A DNA stretch of 5,819 nt from JAHBVH01 sp034437715 (GTDB lineage: Bacteria > Chloroflexota > Anaerolineae > Caldilineales > Caldilineaceae). The translations under genes and the position numbers were made by a program. Below, piece by piece: positions 5,063-5,819 of this stretch. The notes under the pieces were generated by a model. That model was not told the origin of the DNA, did not search any database, and was given only the letters and a program-made list of their open reading frames with translations. The DNA lies in assembly GCA_034437715.1 (NCBI GenBank), contig DAOTTR010000053.1, positions 1-5,819 of the forward strand, read 5' to 3'. Within the stretch, counting starts at the first letter, position 1; each line of letters starts with the position of its first letter.

Positions 5063-5819
5063 GCCGACCTCCTTAATACCCACAAGAGCGCCACTACAGC
5101 GAAAATACCCATCGGGATGAGCAGTACCAGCCCCACACCACCGAAGAGCATGAGCAGTTGCATTTGCGCCCGTGCGGGATCAGGCGTAGCGGTCGGCCAG
5201 ACGATGGTTGCGAAGACAACAGATGCAGCCAAGGCCCCAGTTACGCTGTCGGTGAGGACAAGCACGGTTGCCGTTGCCGTCGCCTCGGCTGTGACCACTT
5301 GGGTAGGAACGGCGGTCGCGCTGGGTATGGGCAGCGGTGTTGCTGTGGGCAACAGGGTAGCGGTCGGTACAAGTGTAGCTGTGGATGGGGCAATGGCTAG
5401 TGCAACGCTGGTAATGGTCGGCGCGGAATCTGTGACAACAACAAGTAATGGGGTGGGCGTCGGCACGGCAGGCACAACCGTGACCACCAACGTGGCGCGG
5501 ACCTCACCGCCGGGATTGTGCGCGACAAGTACATAGGTGGTTGTTTGCAGTGGTTGTACATCTAGGCTCCCCACCGGACCTAGCGCCAGGTCAGCGCCGT
5601 TACCTTGTAACTGCACCCCCGCGGTATCGCGTGCGATCCAACTGATCCGCACGGACTGACCGGTTTCAAGCGTTGATCGATCTACCGCAAAAAGTTCAAT
5701 ACGCGGCGGCGCAGGCGTAGCAGTGGGGATAGGTGTCCAGGTGGCGGATGGGAATAGCGCTTGGGTGGGTAACGGCGTCAACGTGGGGGCCGCGGTCGGT
5801 GTTTCCGTTGCTGGCATAG
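5059..5819 (-). CDS. Membrane-tethered extracytoplasmic protein with Ig-like domain, probable ECF accessory (5' end outside window)
   Basis: The first visible ATG is at 5817 and gives 252 residues, but the frame stays open to the window edge and no signal peptide is seen, so the true start probably lies outside. Domain order is a Thr/Pro/Ala linker (1-38), a beta-rich module (39-116) resembling an Ig-like surface fold, a second long Thr/Pro/Ala/Val linker (117-215), one membrane helix (about 220-247) and a short Arg-Arg-Ser-Ala tail. By the positive-inside rule the tail is cytoplasmic and the Ig-like part is outside. Its stop overlaps the TTG start of the S component by four bases, and its last codons contain that gene's ribosome site. 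I recall additional lipoprotein or membrane components reported with predicted cobalamin ECF operons, and this may be one. A capture or docking role for the vitamin is inference. It could instead be a general surface protein. Confidence 0.8.
   Translation of the reverse strand, partial: MPATETPTAAPTLTPLPTQALFPSATWTPIPTATPAPPRIELFAVDRSTLETGQSVRISWIARDTAGVQLQGNGADLALGPVGSLDVQPLQTTTYVLVAHNPGGEVRATLVVTVVPAVPTPTPLLVVVTDSAPTITSVALAIAPSTATLVPTATLLPTATPLPIPSATAVPTQVVTAEATATATVLVLTDSVTGALAASVVFATIVWPTATPDPARAQMQLLMLFGGVGLVLLIPMGIFAVVALLWVLRRSA
5060..5074 (-). promoter_or_regulatory. Ribosome site and TTG start deciding the S-component start
   Basis: On the minus strand AAGGAGG (5074-5068) is followed by five bases and then TTG (5062-5060). 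The TTG shares TTGA with the upstream TGA stop. This is the strongest ribosome site near the junction and excludes the GTG at 5083. Confidence 0.8.

Noticed and set aside
5059..5083. GTG start at 5083 for the S component
   Set aside because: It would place the strong AAGGAGG site inside the gene. The TTG at 5062 has the right spacing and the typical four-base overlap.
5117..5536. 139-residue Val/Thr/Ala-rich open frame on the plus strand
   Set aside because: It is the antisense shadow of the Thr/Pro-rich linker of the tethered protein, with no independent ribosome site or domain.

Overview
The window most resembles a filamentous anoxygenic or related Chloroflexia-type bacterium (phylum Chloroflexota). 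The reasons are a moderately GC-rich sequence, a surface protein with long Thr/Pro/Ala linkers of the style common in that phylum, and an ECF transporter whose specificity subunit looks like the predicted cobalamin subunit CbrT that I recall from Chloroflexota. This placement is from pattern memory, not from a search.

Layout, left to right. At 1-315 (+) is the 3' part of a small Rieske [2Fe-2S] protein gene. At 316-534 is a gene-free gap between convergent genes, most of it a 158-bp MITE-like element (338-495) with perfect 18-bp inverted ends and an internal array of 8-bp direct repeats. At 535-1107 (-) is a conserved-looking 190-residue protein of unknown function. At 1108-1536 is a non-coding leader read on the minus strand: a promoter (1461-1489), a cobalamin (B12) riboswitch (about 1297-1437) and two intrinsic terminators in tandem (1201-1222 and 1163-1197), all upstream of the unknown gene. 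At 1537-5819 (-) is a tightly packed operon transcribed towards the left. It encodes, in order, a membrane-tethered extracytoplasmic protein with an Ig-like domain (its 5' end lies outside the window), the ECF S component (CbrT-like), the ECF T component, and an EcfA1-EcfA2 fusion ATPase. Each junction has a 4-base stop/start overlap.

How it fits together: the operon would make a vitamin importer. The S component binds the substrate in the membrane, the T component couples it to the double ATPase, and the tethered Ig-like protein may assist outside the cell. The neighbouring B12 riboswitch supports cobalamin as the substrate. It also places the adjacent unknown gene under B12 control, which makes that gene the most interesting candidate in the window for an undescribed cobalamin-linked function.
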